Below are positions 24,496 to 33,617 of a DNA stretch of 64,000 bases, in pieces. How positions within the stretch are numbered: position 1 is the stretch's first letter; each line of letters opens with the position of its first letter. This DNA comes from UBA1479 sp002706405 (GTDB taxonomy: Bacteria; Pseudomonadota; Alphaproteobacteria; Rhodospirillales; Casp-alpha2). The position numbers and the translations under genes are program-made. The notes under the pieces were generated by a model. The model worked only from the letters and a program-made list of their open reading frames with translations. It was not told the DNA's origin and searched no databases. The stretch is taken from positions 124,001-188,000 of the forward strand of contig CAXATO010000001.1 in the NCBI GenBank assembly GCA_963972255.1, read 5' to 3'.

Positions 24496-27400
24496 ATGGC
24501 AAAATTGACAGCAACAATACTGCGGAGAATCAACGAGAAAACCATTCAGGCTGCAGGCGCACGGTACACGCCGGCTCTAGACGCAGACGCGCCCAATCTT
24601 GAAATTCGGTCATTGCAGGATGCTATCCATGCGTTGGCGTTATCCGATGATTACCAACAGGCGATCCGCAATCTCGCTGACGATCTCAGGGAAGCATATT
24701 CCTCTTCTCGATACACCGTGTCGAAAATTTTCGCACGCCGAAAACTGACACCAGAAAAATTGGTGCAGCTACTGAAAGACCAGCTTGTGTCGGAATCGGC
24801 TGGCAGCTCGCGCGCAACCCTTCGCCGGATTCGGTACGTCACAGACACCATAAATCGCCAAGTGCAGAGACGTGAAAGTGCCCTTTGGAAAGTGAAGACA
24901 GGTCTACGGAGCAGCAGCCGGAAAAGCGAGAGCATTGATTCGGAACGTCACAATCTTCGCAAGATGCAGTCAGCCCTCTCTCAAATTACTGCCTTTTGCG
25001 GATCGCCAAGTTTCGGGCTGATCGAGCAGAATAGGATGTTCATTCGTGGTGAATGGGGGACTGGAAAAACGCACTTCTTGTGTGATGTCACTCGCCGCCG
25101 CGAGCAGGCAGGCTTGCCCACATTGTTTCTCTTGGCTCATCGCCTAGATGGGACCGATCCGTTGAATGCCGTCTGCCGAGCAATCAAGCGCGACTTGAGT
25201 GGATCAGACCTGCTTTCTTGCTTGGATGAGTTGGGGAAGAAGTGCGGCGGGCGGTCTTTGATCATCATCGACGGCATTAACGAAGCAGACAGGGAGATGT
25301 GGCGGCATGGGCTCGCCAAGGTCGCGCGCCAAGTTAGGCGCTATCCAAATGTCGGTCTCGTCGTGAGTTGCCGCAGTCCGTTTGACCAACTCCTCTTGGA
25401 TGATGCGTCACGGAAACTGTTTGTTGAAACCATTCACATGGGATTTGACGAGATCGAGTTCGATGCTCAACGAGAGTTCTTCCGCTACTACGACATACCA
25501 AACCCGCACGTACCACTGTTGGTGCCCGAGTTCTCGCGACCACTTTTTCTGAAGATGTTGTGCCATTCGTTCTCGGGAAAAACGGCGTCCGCGAAGAGCC
25601 GAGATATCAACGCAATCGCATCCGGGCAAAAAGGGATGACGAAAATATTCGAAGATTTCGTTGTCGGCATCGGCAGGGGCATCGAGCAGGATTACAACCT
25701 AGCTCACAAGACGTGCTGGCGGTTGTTGAAAGGGGACCGTATTGGACAAAGAGCAGGAAAGATCGGTCTAGCCGTTACCATGGCGGACGGATTGCGGGAC
25801 TACGTCACTCGCGTTGAATGTCGGTCAGTGTTGGGAGACTGGACGGGGTGGACAGATCAAGAAAAGATCGAAGAACTCCTCAGGCGCTTAGTGACCGACG
25901 GTCTGCTCGCTGACGACTTAAGATGGGAAGACGGTAAGCAGACGGAGATCGTGCGCTTTCCATATCAACGGTTTAGTGATCACTTGATCTGTCGACACTT
26001 GCTTGAGACGCACTTGAACTGCGACAGCGAGCAGCAGATACGACGGGCTTTCTACAAGAACCGGCCACTCGGAAAGATATTTGAAGTAGATAGATGGGGG
26101 CGAACGTATCGGCTACCGGGTCTAGCTTCCGCTATTATGCTTGAGTTTCCGGAGCGGGTGAAACGAGTCCTTCCAGAGGGAGAGCAGGAACTCGTTTTCT
26201 ATTTGCCGAAAAAACGACGCCTGCTGATGCCGCTGATGGAGACCTTTCTCGAAGGAGTGCTTTGGCGGCCCCAGGACTCGTTCTCTAGGCAAACTGAACA
26301 CATTATGTTGACGCTGTTGCGCAGAGGGCCGCGATATACTCAGGAACAAACACTTGAGGCACTTGTTGGCCTTGGGTCGCGATTTGGGCATCCATTTGCC
26401 GCAGATTGGCTCGTAAAATATCTGCGTAGCTTCTCGCTTCCGGAACGTGATCTTCATTGGAGCGATTACCTGAGAACGGCGGAGGAATCCTCTGTGGTAC
26501 ATCGGTTGCTCGACTGGATCGAGCGTACGGATGGCCGCCGAATGAGTGCTCCAGTGGCGCTAAACGTGACCCGGCTTTGCGCAATGTTCTTGACTACGAC
26601 ACGCCGGCCGTTGAGAGACCGTGCAACGAAATCGCTTGTGGCAATTGGGGAACGTAGTCCGGGTTCTCTATTCAAGACCACAATCGAGATGCTGGCGTTT
26701 GACGATCCATATGTAGGGGAACGAATGCTTGCGGCTGCGTACGGAGTAGCTATGCGGTGTTGGGCGTCCGCCTCAAATGCGTTTGTTAAGCAGCTAGAGG
26801 AATTCACGCGAAATCTCTACGACGCGATGTTCGCACCGAGGGCGCGTCACGCAACGACCCATATACTTGCGCGTGACTATGCCGTTGGTGTGATTCAGTT
26901 GGCCCGAAAGCTCAACCCGCAATGCCTTGGGCGTAGGAAGGTCGATCGATTCATAGAACCATTTTCAAAGACCCATACCTGTATCCCTTCGGCAGCGAAA
27001 ATCCGCAAGCGAGATTGCGTGCAGGCCGACGCTGCTCTGATGATGGACTTCGAAAACTATACAATTGGTCGACTCGTCGCTTCACGCGGTAACTATGACT
27101 ACAAGAACAAGGAGTATCAGGGAGTCGTTCGGCAGATTAAGTGGCGGATCGTTAATCTCGGGTATTCAAAAGAAAAGTTCCAACAAATCGACGGGAACAT
27201 TGCAGAAGCCAATTTTCGCTTTGGGCGGTCCGAGAGCGGGGAGAAGACGGATCGCTATGGGAAGAAGTATTCATGGATCGCATTTTTTGAAGTCAGCGGG
27301 ATGCGCGCCGATCGAGGGCTGTTGCCTCATTACGATGAGACCTATCGAGCATCGGAATGCGATATTGACCCAAGCTTCCCTTCTGAAGCGCCAGAGTGGC

Positions 27401-28398
27401 GTCCCAAGCTCAATAGGTATTTCCGAAAATCAGTAAAGCATCCGGAAAGATGGATTCGTGCTGGGCAACCGCCTCGGTACGATCACCTTCTTCAGATGAC
27501 GGAAGTGGACAATTGGCCTGGCCCGTGGGTGCTTTTGGACGGGTTCATTCTGGAAGGGTCGCCAAGCGACAAACGAGAGGTGTTTACCTTCCTCCGAGGT
27601 GTATTGGTGAAAGAAGGCGACATTGACCGTCTCCGCTCACGATTCTTGTCTGTTGATACGCTAAGCAATCATCAGATACCTGAGTCTTCATCGGACTATT
27701 CGGTTTTTGCGGGAGAGGTCCCGTGGCGTCGAACATTTGGGTCTTACTATCGAACTAAGGACGGTAGAATTCGCCGACACTTGGAAGAAGCATTCGAAGG
27801 CCACCGGACAAGGACGATCCGAAAGAGGGCAGACAAACTAAGCCGCTCTGAGCGCAAGGAATACCGTGCTCAGATACACTGGGATGGGTTGATCGAGATT
27901 CTGCAAAGGCGATCGCCCGAAGAGGGGGCGAAGGAAGCGAAAGCGCAGATTAGTACGCCGGAGGTTGTCGAAATACACAGGTTTGAACGGGTCCCAGGTG
28001 TCAAGATAGAGATTCCCGTGGCGTCGTATGGGTGGTCAAGCAGCAATAGCGTTGAGAACCAAGCAGGAAACATTGAATTTCCAGCGCCCTCTCTATGCGT
28101 AGCGTCCGGCATGAAAAACACCGGAAACTTAGTTGATTTGGTCGATATCCGTGGAAGACCTGCCAGTCTTTACCGAGTCTTCAATAGAAACGCCTCGTTC
28201 GGGATGTCTCATCTCATTTTTATGCGAAGAGACCTGTTGAGTGCCTACCTACGTCGCACCAAACAGCGGATCGTTTGGCTTGTTTGGGGCGAACGATCGA
28301 TGCACTACACGGCCCTGGAAGGCATGAGAGGAAAGCTCCAACCCATCTGGCAAAGCAATCAGCATGTCCATCGGAAAATGGTGGTAGGGCAAATTTGA
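24496..28398 (+). CDS. Large STAND/NACHT-like NTPase (Avs-like candidate antiphage sensor)
   Basis: 1300 residues from the ATG at 24496 (a GTG lies one codon earlier). Residues 1-165 are mainly helical with a RYTPALDAD segment near 24 and no nuclease, protease, TIR or membrane motif that I can see. The NTPase follows: Walker A GEWGTGKT at 185-192, Walker B LIIIDGINEA at 255-264, sensor SCRSPF at 291-296 and SRPLFLKMLC at 347-356. Then FPYQRFSDHLI at 488-498 closes a winged-helix region. Residues about 510-850 are helical and probably superhelical. A beta-richer C-terminal part contains RYGKKYSWIA at 920-929. These motifs and this order are what I associate with Avs-type STAND ATPases that bind conserved phage proteins; assignment is by motif memory, not search. 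Sampled lines are 45-47% GC against about 65% outside, with different codon use, pointing to transfer. No partner gene is adjacent. Confidence 0.72.
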   Translation: MAKLTATILRRINEKTIQAAGARYTPALDADAPNLEIRSLQDAIHALALSDDYQQAIRNLADDLREAYSSSRYTVSKIFARRKLTPEKLVQLLKDQLVSESAGSSRATLRRIRYVTDTINRQVQRRESALWKVKTGLRSSSRKSESIDSERHNLRKMQSALSQITAFCGSPSFGLIEQNRMFIRGEWGTGKTHFLCDVTRRREQAGLPTLFLLAHRLDGTDPLNAVCRAIKRDLSGSDLLSCLDELGKKCGGRSLIIIDGINEADREMWRHGLAKVARQVRRYPNVGLVVSCRSPFDQLLLDDASRKLFVETIHMGFDEIEFDAQREFFRYYDIPNPHVPLLVPEFSRPLFLKMLCHSFSGKTASAKSRDINAIASGQKGMTKIFEDFVVGIGRGIEQDYNLAHKTCWRLLKGDRIGQRAGKIGLAVTMADGLRDYVTRVECRSVLGDWTGWTDQEKIEELLRRLVTDGLLADDLRWEDGKQTEIVRFPYQRFSDHLICRHLLETHLNCDSEQQIRRAFYKNRPLGKIFEVDRWGRTYRLPGLASAIMLEFPERVKRVLPEGEQELVFYLPKKRRLLMPLMETFLEGVLWRPQDSFSRQTEHIMLTLLRRGPRYTQEQTLEALVGLGSRFGHPFAADWLVKYLRSFSLPERDLHWSDYLRTAEESSVVHRLLDWIERTDGRRMSAPVALNVTRLCAMFLTTTRRPLRDRATKSLVAIGERSPGSLFKTTIEMLAFDDPYVGERMLAAAYGVAMRCWASASNAFVKQLEEFTRNLYDAMFAPRARHATTHILARDYAVGVIQLARKLNPQCLGRRKVDRFIEPFSKTHTCIPSAAKIRKRDCVQADAALMMDFENYTIGRLVASRGNYDYKNKEYQGVVRQIKWRIVNLGYSKEKFQQIDGNIAEANFRFGRSESGEKTDRYGKKYSWIAFFEVSGMRADRGLLPHYDETYRASECDIDPSFPSEAPEWRPKLNRYFRKSVKHPERWIRAGQPPRYDHLLQMTEVDNWPGPWVLLDGFILEGSPSDKREVFTFLRGVLVKEGDIDRLRSRFLSVDTLSNHQIPESSSDYSVFAGEVPWRRTFGSYYRTKDGRIRRHLEEAFEGHRTRTIRKRADKLSRSERKEYRAQIHWDGLIEILQRRSPEEGAKEAKAQISTPEVVEIHRFERVPGVKIEIPVASYGWSSSNSVENQAGNIEFPAPSLCVASGMKNTGNLVDLVDIRGRPASLYRVFNRNASFGMSHLIFMRRDLLSAYLRRTKQRIVWLVWGERSMHYTALEGMRGKLQPIWQSNQHVHRKMVVGQI

Positions 28399-28553
28399 AG
28401 GCCATTGAGTTCGTCGATACGCCGATGCGAGACTTAGCGACCTAGAATGTCTTCGGCTCGCTAATGTCCACTCCTGGCTATTACCTGACCTCGTTCGCAA
28501 TCTGACTATAGTGCTTGGGCGCGCAAACCACCCCTTCCAATCCCGAAAACAAG

Positions 28554-28565
28554 ATTGTATACAAT
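28554..28565. promoter_or_regulatory. TTGTATACAA-type operator before the acyl-CoA dehydrogenase
   Basis: ATTGTATACAAT is a perfect 12-base palindrome that ends eight bases before the acyl-CoA dehydrogenase ATG. It is the best copy of the recurrent site in this window. Its closeness to the start means a bound protein would block initiation, as expected for a repressor. Confidence 0.62.
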
Positions 28566-28573
28566 CCGCCATC

Positions 28574-29731
28574 ATGAATTTTGAACTCACCGAAGAACAG
28601 CGTCTGTTCCAGGACGCGGTCGGCGCCTTTGCCCGGGATAACCTGGCCGAAGGTGCCCTTGAACGCGCGCATGCGGGGGAATACCCGCGTGACGTTGCCA
28701 AGCTCATGGCGGAAAACGGCCTGTTGGGCATCACCATCGCGGAAGAGGATGGTGGCCAGGGCGGCAGCCTGATGGACGCGGTCATCGCGATCCAGGAAGT
28801 GGCGATGCATTGTCCGCGCTCCGCCGACGTCATCCAGGCGGGCAGCTTCGGCGCGATCCGGGTTCTGGCAGCTTACGGTACGCCGGACCAGAAGGAACGC
28901 TATTTGAAGCCGCTGCTGGCGGGGGAAACCCTGATCGCCGTCGGCATGACGGAACCGGACGCCGGGTCCGCCGTGACCGACCTGCGCACCACGGCGACGC
29001 CGGACGGCGAGGGGCTCCGCATCAACGGCCAGAAATGCTTCACCAGCCATTCGCCGGAAGCCGACGTGTTCCTGGTCTACGTGCGCTTCGGCCCGGGCGT
29101 GGGCGGCATCGGCTCGGTGCTGATCCCGCGCGACGCGGAAGGCCTGGAATTCGGCAAGCCGACGCCGTTCCTGGGCGGCGACGATTGGGCGCCCCTGTTC
29201 TTCACCGATCTGTATGTGCCGCCGGAAAACATCCTGCTGCGCGAAGGCGGCTTCAAGAAACAGATCGCCGGGTTCAATGTGGAGCGCATCGGCAACACGG
29301 CGCGCTCGCTCGCCCTCGGGCGTCTGGCCTTCGAGACGGCGAAGGAGCACGCCAAGACCCGCAAGCAGTTCGACCGGCCCTTGGCCGAGTTCCAGGGCCT
29401 GCAATGGAAGTTCGCGGAAATGCAGATCAAGCTCGACGCCGGGCAACTGCTGCTGTATCGCGCCGCCGTCAACGCCGACAACGGCTTTCCCTCGGCCCAG
29501 GAAACGGCCATCGCCAAGGCCTTCTGTAACGAGGCCGGGCATTGGGTGTCGTCGGAAGCGCTGCAGGTCATGGGCGGCATGGGCTACAGCCAGGACAGCA
29601 TCGTCGAATACTGCTTCCGCCGCACGCGGGGCTGGATGATCGCCGGCGGGTCCATTGAAATCCTCAAGAACCGCATCGCCGAGGGGGTGTTCGACACCCG
29701 GTTCTCGCAGCGTCCCCCGAAAGCCAAATGA
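28574..29731 (+). CDS. Acyl-CoA dehydrogenase family protein
   Basis: 385 residues with the usual three-part FAD fold: LTEEQRLFQDAVGAFAR at the N-terminus, GMTEPDAGSAVTDL for FAD and substrate binding, and the C-terminal GGMGYSQDSIVEYCFRRTRG helix. The common catalytic Glu of the YEGTNEI motif is missing (the stretch reads AGGSIEI). A Glu is present in FNVERIGNT at the place used as base by isovaleryl- and long-chain-type enzymes. It introduces a double bond next to the CoA thioester, passing electrons to ETF. The ATG at 28574 lies eight bases past the palindrome. It overlaps the acyl-CoA synthetase start by four bases (ATGA), so the two act on one pathway. Confidence 0.88.
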   Translation: MNFELTEEQRLFQDAVGAFARDNLAEGALERAHAGEYPRDVAKLMAENGLLGITIAEEDGGQGGSLMDAVIAIQEVAMHCPRSADVIQAGSFGAIRVLAAYGTPDQKERYLKPLLAGETLIAVGMTEPDAGSAVTDLRTTATPDGEGLRINGQKCFTSHSPEADVFLVYVRFGPGVGGIGSVLIPRDAEGLEFGKPTPFLGGDDWAPLFFTDLYVPPENILLREGGFKKQIAGFNVERIGNTARSLALGRLAFETAKEHAKTRKQFDRPLAEFQGLQWKFAEMQIKLDAGQLLLYRAAVNADNGFPSAQETAIAKAFCNEAGHWVSSEALQVMGGMGYSQDSIVEYCFRRTRGWMIAGGSIEILKNRIAEGVFDTRFSQRPPKAK

Positions 29732-31803
29732 GCGACCACGCGACCCTGGTCCGGGCCCTGTTCACGCCCCGGGCCGTGGCCCTGATCGGCGCCTCGGCGG
29801 ACCCCACGAAAAACTCCGGCCGGCCGCAGCGGTTCCTGAAAGCCCATGGCTTCACCGGCGACGTCTATCCCATCAACCCGGGCCGCGACGAAGTTCAGGG
29901 CGTGCCCGCGTTCAAGTCCGTCACGCAAGTGCCGGGCCCGGTCGATCATGCCTTCATCATGGTCCCGGCCAAGCATGTCGAGGACGCCGTCCGCCAATGC
30001 GGCGAAAAGGGCGTGCCGGTCGCGACCATCTATTCCGACGGCTTCGCCGAAACGGGCGCCGAAGGCCGCAAGATGCAGGAACGCCTGGTCGCCACGGCAC
30101 GCAAGGCGGGCGTGCGCCTGATCGGCCCCAACTCCATGGGCGTCATCCATCCGGCCTCTGCCCTGACCCTCTCGGTCAACGCGGTGCTGGAAATGGAAGG
30201 GATCAAGCCGGGCGGCCTGTCGCTCATTTCCCAGAGCGGCACCATCCTGGGCACGCTGCTGTCACGCGGTGCGGCGCGGGGCATCGGCTTTGCCCGCATG
30301 ATCGGGGTCGGCAACGAAAGCGATTTGGGCGTGGGCGAACTGGTCGACCTGCTGGTCGACGATCCCGAGACCAAGGCCATCCTGCTGTTCATCGAGGCCG
30401 TGCGCGACGGGGACGTTCTGGCCGCCGCCGCGCGCCGCGCGTTCGAGGCCGGCAAGCCGGTGATCGCCTACAAGCTCGGCCGCTCCGACGCGGGGCGCGA
30501 ACTGGCGCTCAGCCATTCCGGGGCCATCGCCGGCCCGGCCAAGGCGGCGGATGCCTATTTCAAGGCCCATGCTATCGCCCGGGTCGAAATGCTCGAAGGT
30601 CTTTTGGAAGCGCCGCCCCTGTTCCTGGGGCATCCGCCGGCCAAGGGCAAACGCGTCGCCGTGGTCACGACCACGGGCGGCGGGGCGGCCTCGGTCGCCG
30701 ACCGCCTGGGCTTGCTGGGGGCGACCCTGGTGCCGGCCCCGGACAGCGTGCGCGAAGCCCTGCGCGCTCATGGCCTGGAAATCGGCCGCGGCCCCCTGGT
30801 CGACCTGACCATGGCGGGCACGCGGGAAGGGGTTTACGGCGCGGCGCTGGAACAGCTTCTGGCGGCGGACGAGATCGATGCCGTGGTCACGGTGGTGGGG
30901 TCTTCCGGCCAGTTCAAACCGGAACTGGCCGTGGCCCCCATCGTCGAACATGCGGCGGGGGCGTCCAAGCCCGTGGCCGCGTTCATCGCGCCGCAGGCGG
31001 ATAAGTCGTTGGCCCTGTTGCAGGCCGCCGGGATCGCCAATTTCCGCACGCCCGAAGCCTGCGCCGATGCGATCATGGCCTTCCTCAACCGCAGCGCGCC
31101 GCGCCCGCTGCCCGAGGTTGATACTCATGCCAAGGAACGCGCCGACGCCTTGGTCGCCCGCGCCCCGGCCCCGCTGCTGAACGAGCGCGAGGCGTCTTTG
31201 GTGTTCGAGGCCCTGGGCCTGCCCATCGCCCCGGCCCAGGTCATCATGGCGCCGGGTGAACCCATCGCCGTGCCGTTCCCGGTCGCGGTCAAGGTCTTGG
31301 CCCGCGACATTCAGCACAAAACGGAGCGCGGCCTGGTGCGCCTCGGCATCGACACGCCGGAAGGGGTGTGGGATGCCGCCGAACAATTGTTGGCCGAGGT
31401 GCCGGAGGCCGAGGGCATTCTGGTCCAGTCCATGGCCCAAGGCGTGATCGGCGAGGTCATCGCCGGATACCGCCTGGACCAGGAAGCGGGGCCCATTGTC
31501 CTGGTCGGCCCCGGCGGGGTGATGGCCGAGGTCTATGATGATGCCGCCGTGCGCACGGCCCCTGTGGACGAGGACGAGGCCATGGCCATGATCCGGGAGG
31601 TCAAGGGCCTGGCACCGATCCGGGGGTTCCGGGGCAAGCCGGCGGGCGATTTGAAAGCGCTCGCCAAGGCCATCGCCGCGCTGTCGAACCTGGCGGTTCT
31701 GGGCACCCCGGTGCTGGAGGCCGAGATCAATCCGCTGATGGTGCGGGGCGAAGGGCAGGGTGTCGTCGCTGTCGATGCGCTGCTGCGGCTCAAATCCCGC
31801 TAA
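29728..31803 (+). CDS. NDP-forming acyl-CoA synthetase (acetate-CoA ligase family, fused alpha-beta)
   Basis: 691 residues. The alpha part has a CoA-binding Rossmann domain (VALIGASADPTKNSGRPQ), two succinyl-CoA-synthetase-like domains, and the phosphorylated His in LSHSGAIAG near residue 257. The beta part, from about residue 470, is an ATP-grasp domain with KVLARDIQHKTERG and the VLVGPGGVMAEVYDD signature. It links acyl-CoA formation or breakdown to ATP or GTP. Fused proteins of this class often occur beside acyl-CoA dehydrogenases and activate aromatic or branched acids. Start overlaps the dehydrogenase stop, so expression is coupled. Confidence 0.88.
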   Translation: MSDHATLVRALFTPRAVALIGASADPTKNSGRPQRFLKAHGFTGDVYPINPGRDEVQGVPAFKSVTQVPGPVDHAFIMVPAKHVEDAVRQCGEKGVPVATIYSDGFAETGAEGRKMQERLVATARKAGVRLIGPNSMGVIHPASALTLSVNAVLEMEGIKPGGLSLISQSGTILGTLLSRGAARGIGFARMIGVGNESDLGVGELVDLLVDDPETKAILLFIEAVRDGDVLAAAARRAFEAGKPVIAYKLGRSDAGRELALSHSGAIAGPAKAADAYFKAHAIARVEMLEGLLEAPPLFLGHPPAKGKRVAVVTTTGGGAASVADRLGLLGATLVPAPDSVREALRAHGLEIGRGPLVDLTMAGTREGVYGAALEQLLAADEIDAVVTVVGSSGQFKPELAVAPIVEHAAGASKPVAAFIAPQADKSLALLQAAGIANFRTPEACADAIMAFLNRSAPRPLPEVDTHAKERADALVARAPAPLLNEREASLVFEALGLPIAPAQVIMAPGEPIAVPFPVAVKVLARDIQHKTERGLVRLGIDTPEGVWDAAEQLLAEVPEAEGILVQSMAQGVIGEVIAGYRLDQEAGPIVLVGPGGVMAEVYDDAAVRTAPVDEDEAMAMIREVKGLAPIRGFRGKPAGDLKALAKAIAALSNLAVLGTPVLEAEINPLMVRGEGQGVVAVDALLRLKSR

Positions 31804-31914
31804 GGCTGACTTTAGTTAAGCTTGCTTTGAACCGTCATGGGATCGGCGTATCCTTGCAGTCTTAATAAGAGCCCGACAGGGCCTGTTGAGACATCTGGTG
31901 CAGGGAGGCACCCC

Positions 31915-32283
31915 ATGGCCATCCAACAGAACGATATCGAACGCCGTCACGCAAGTGCCCGCATGAGCCAGATCGCCGCCACCGCCGATACGGTCTATCT
32001 GGCCGGACAGGTCGCGACGGGGACAGCCCGCGGCGCCAGCGTCGCCGAGCAGACGCGTGAAATCCTGGGCAACATCGATGCCTATCTGGCCGAGATGGGC
32101 ACGAACAAGTCGCGGATTTTGCAGGCTCAGATCTGGCTCAGCGACATGGCCTGTTTCGCCGAAATGAATGAAGTGTGGGACGCCTGGGTCGACCCCAAAG
32201 CGACGCCCGTCCGTGCCTGCGTGCAGGCCGCCCTGGCTTCGCCCGACTGGAAGGTCGAGATCATGGTGACGGCGGCCCGCTGA
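31915..32283 (+). CDS. RidA/YjgF-family protein
   Basis: 122 residues of the RidA fold, shown by DTVYLAGQVATG, TREILGNIDAYLAEMG, ILQAQIWLSDMACFAEMNEVWDAW and the closing PVRACVQAAL with the conserved Arg that binds the carboxylate of imine or enamine substrates. RidA proteins hydrolyse reactive 2-aminoacrylate-type intermediates or act as deaminases in catabolic operons. The ATG at 31915 follows GGGAGG. A -35/-10-like pair (TTGAAC, 16 bases, TATCCT) sits about 60-90 bases upstream, so it may head a unit running to the MFS gene at 35772. Confidence 0.87.
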   Translation: MAIQQNDIERRHASARMSQIAATADTVYLAGQVATGTARGASVAEQTREILGNIDAYLAEMGTNKSRILQAQIWLSDMACFAEMNEVWDAWVDPKATPVRACVQAALASPDWKVEIMVTAAR

Positions 32284-32327
32284 CGAAGACCACGAACATC
32301 TACCAAGCAGGAAAGACGAGACGATCC

Positions 32328-33593
32328 ATGACCAATACCAAACGCGCGGTTGTCGTGATTTGCGACGGCCTGCGGGCCGACCTGATTACCCCCGAATGGA
32401 CCCCCAACCTGTGGCGGCTGAAGGAGCGTTTTCGCAGCTTCACCAATCACCGCAGCGTCTTTCCCTCGACCACGCGGACCAATGCGGCATCGCTCGCCAC
32501 GGGCTGTTATCCGGCGCGCCACGGCCTGGAAGGCAACGCCATGGCCCTGGAAGAGGATGGCCGGTTCGAAGTTCTGAGCGTCGGCCCTCCCGGATTCCGC
32601 GACCGTTTGGAAAAGGCGCGGGGACGGACCCTGACGATGCCGACCCTGGCCGAGCGGGTGACCGGCGCCGGCTGGGGGGCGGTGGTCTATTCCAACGTGT
32701 CGCCGGGGGCGGCCATGTTCCATGATCCGGACGGCCATGGCTTCATTTATCATCGGTCGTTCTCGCAAGGCCCCGGCCGCGCGGTGCTGGACCCGTTGGG
32801 TATCGAGCATACGGCGGCCGGCGACACGGTCCTGACCGATCGGTTCCTCGACGAGGTGCTGATCCCCGGCGGACCGGAATACGCCCTGATCTGGCAGTGC
32901 GAGCCCGACCATACCCAGCATGCGGTCGCGCTGGGATCGCCCGAGCATCTGGCGGTCATCGCCGCCGCCGATGCCAACGCCGGGCGCATCGCCGACCGGG
33001 TTGAGGAGTTGGACCCGACGGGGGAGAATATTCTGCTGCTGGTGGGCTCCGACCATGGCCATGAGACGACGACCGAGATCGTCGATCTGGATGAGGTCCT
33101 GGTCGCGGCCGGCCTGAAGGACGGGCCGGACAGTCGCGAGGTCGCCATCGCACCCCAGGGCACGTCGGTGACGATCTATCTGGCGCCCGAGGCCATGGAG
33201 CGGGAAGGGGCCATCGTCGAATTCCTGATGGGGCACCCGGCAGTCGGCGGCGTCATTCACGGTGCCGACCTGGCCAAGCTGGGCATGCCCGTGGGCGAGG
33301 GCGTGCCGCGCATCGCCGTGACCGGCAAGGTGACCGACGCGCCGAACGAATTCGGGGTCAAGGGCGGGTCCGTGGCCTTTCAGGGCACGCTGAAAATTTC
33401 CAACAATCAGGGCTGCGGCCAGCACGGCGGCCTGGGCACCTATGAACAAAGCCCCTTCGCCATGGCGCGGGGGCCGCGCTACCCGGGCGGGACGGAAAGC
33501 GCCGATCCGACCAGCACGGTCGATCTGGCGCCGTCGATCCTGCGTCACCTGGGCCTGGACCACGCCGACATGGATGGCGCGCCGCTGCCCTGA
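32328..33593 (+). CDS. Alkaline phosphatase superfamily phosphodiesterase/pyrophosphatase-like
   Basis: 421 residues. Metal and catalytic residues of the nucleotide pyrophosphatase/phosphodiesterase group are seen in VICDGLRAD, the nucleophile Thr in PSTTRTNAASLATG, EPDHTQHA, GSDHGHE and the last His in GQHGGLGTYE. It hydrolyses phosphate mono- or diesters or phosphonates with two zinc ions. Unlike many relatives there is no signal peptide, so it is cytoplasmic. It sits 44 bases after RidA and 24 bases before a THI5-like gene, in what looks like one transcript. The substrate could be a phosphonate or a nucleotide; the context does not decide. Confidence 0.8.
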   Translation: MTNTKRAVVVICDGLRADLITPEWTPNLWRLKERFRSFTNHRSVFPSTTRTNAASLATGCYPARHGLEGNAMALEEDGRFEVLSVGPPGFRDRLEKARGRTLTMPTLAERVTGAGWGAVVYSNVSPGAAMFHDPDGHGFIYHRSFSQGPGRAVLDPLGIEHTAAGDTVLTDRFLDEVLIPGGPEYALIWQCEPDHTQHAVALGSPEHLAVIAAADANAGRIADRVEELDPTGENILLLVGSDHGHETTTEIVDLDEVLVAAGLKDGPDSREVAIAPQGTSVTIYLAPEAMEREGAIVEFLMGHPAVGGVIHGADLAKLGMPVGEGVPRIAVTGKVTDAPNEFGVKGGSVAFQGTLKISNNQGCGQHGGLGTYEQSPFAMARGPRYPGGTESADPTSTVDLAPSILRHLGLDHADMDGAPLP

Positions 33594-33617
33594 CCGCAGA
33601 GCCAAAGGACCTTTCAG

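Noticed and set aside
24342..24602. An 86-residue frame upstream of the STAND gene as a possible partner protein
   Set aside because: It overlaps the start of the large gene, has Arg/Ser-rich unstructured sequence and no family resemblance.
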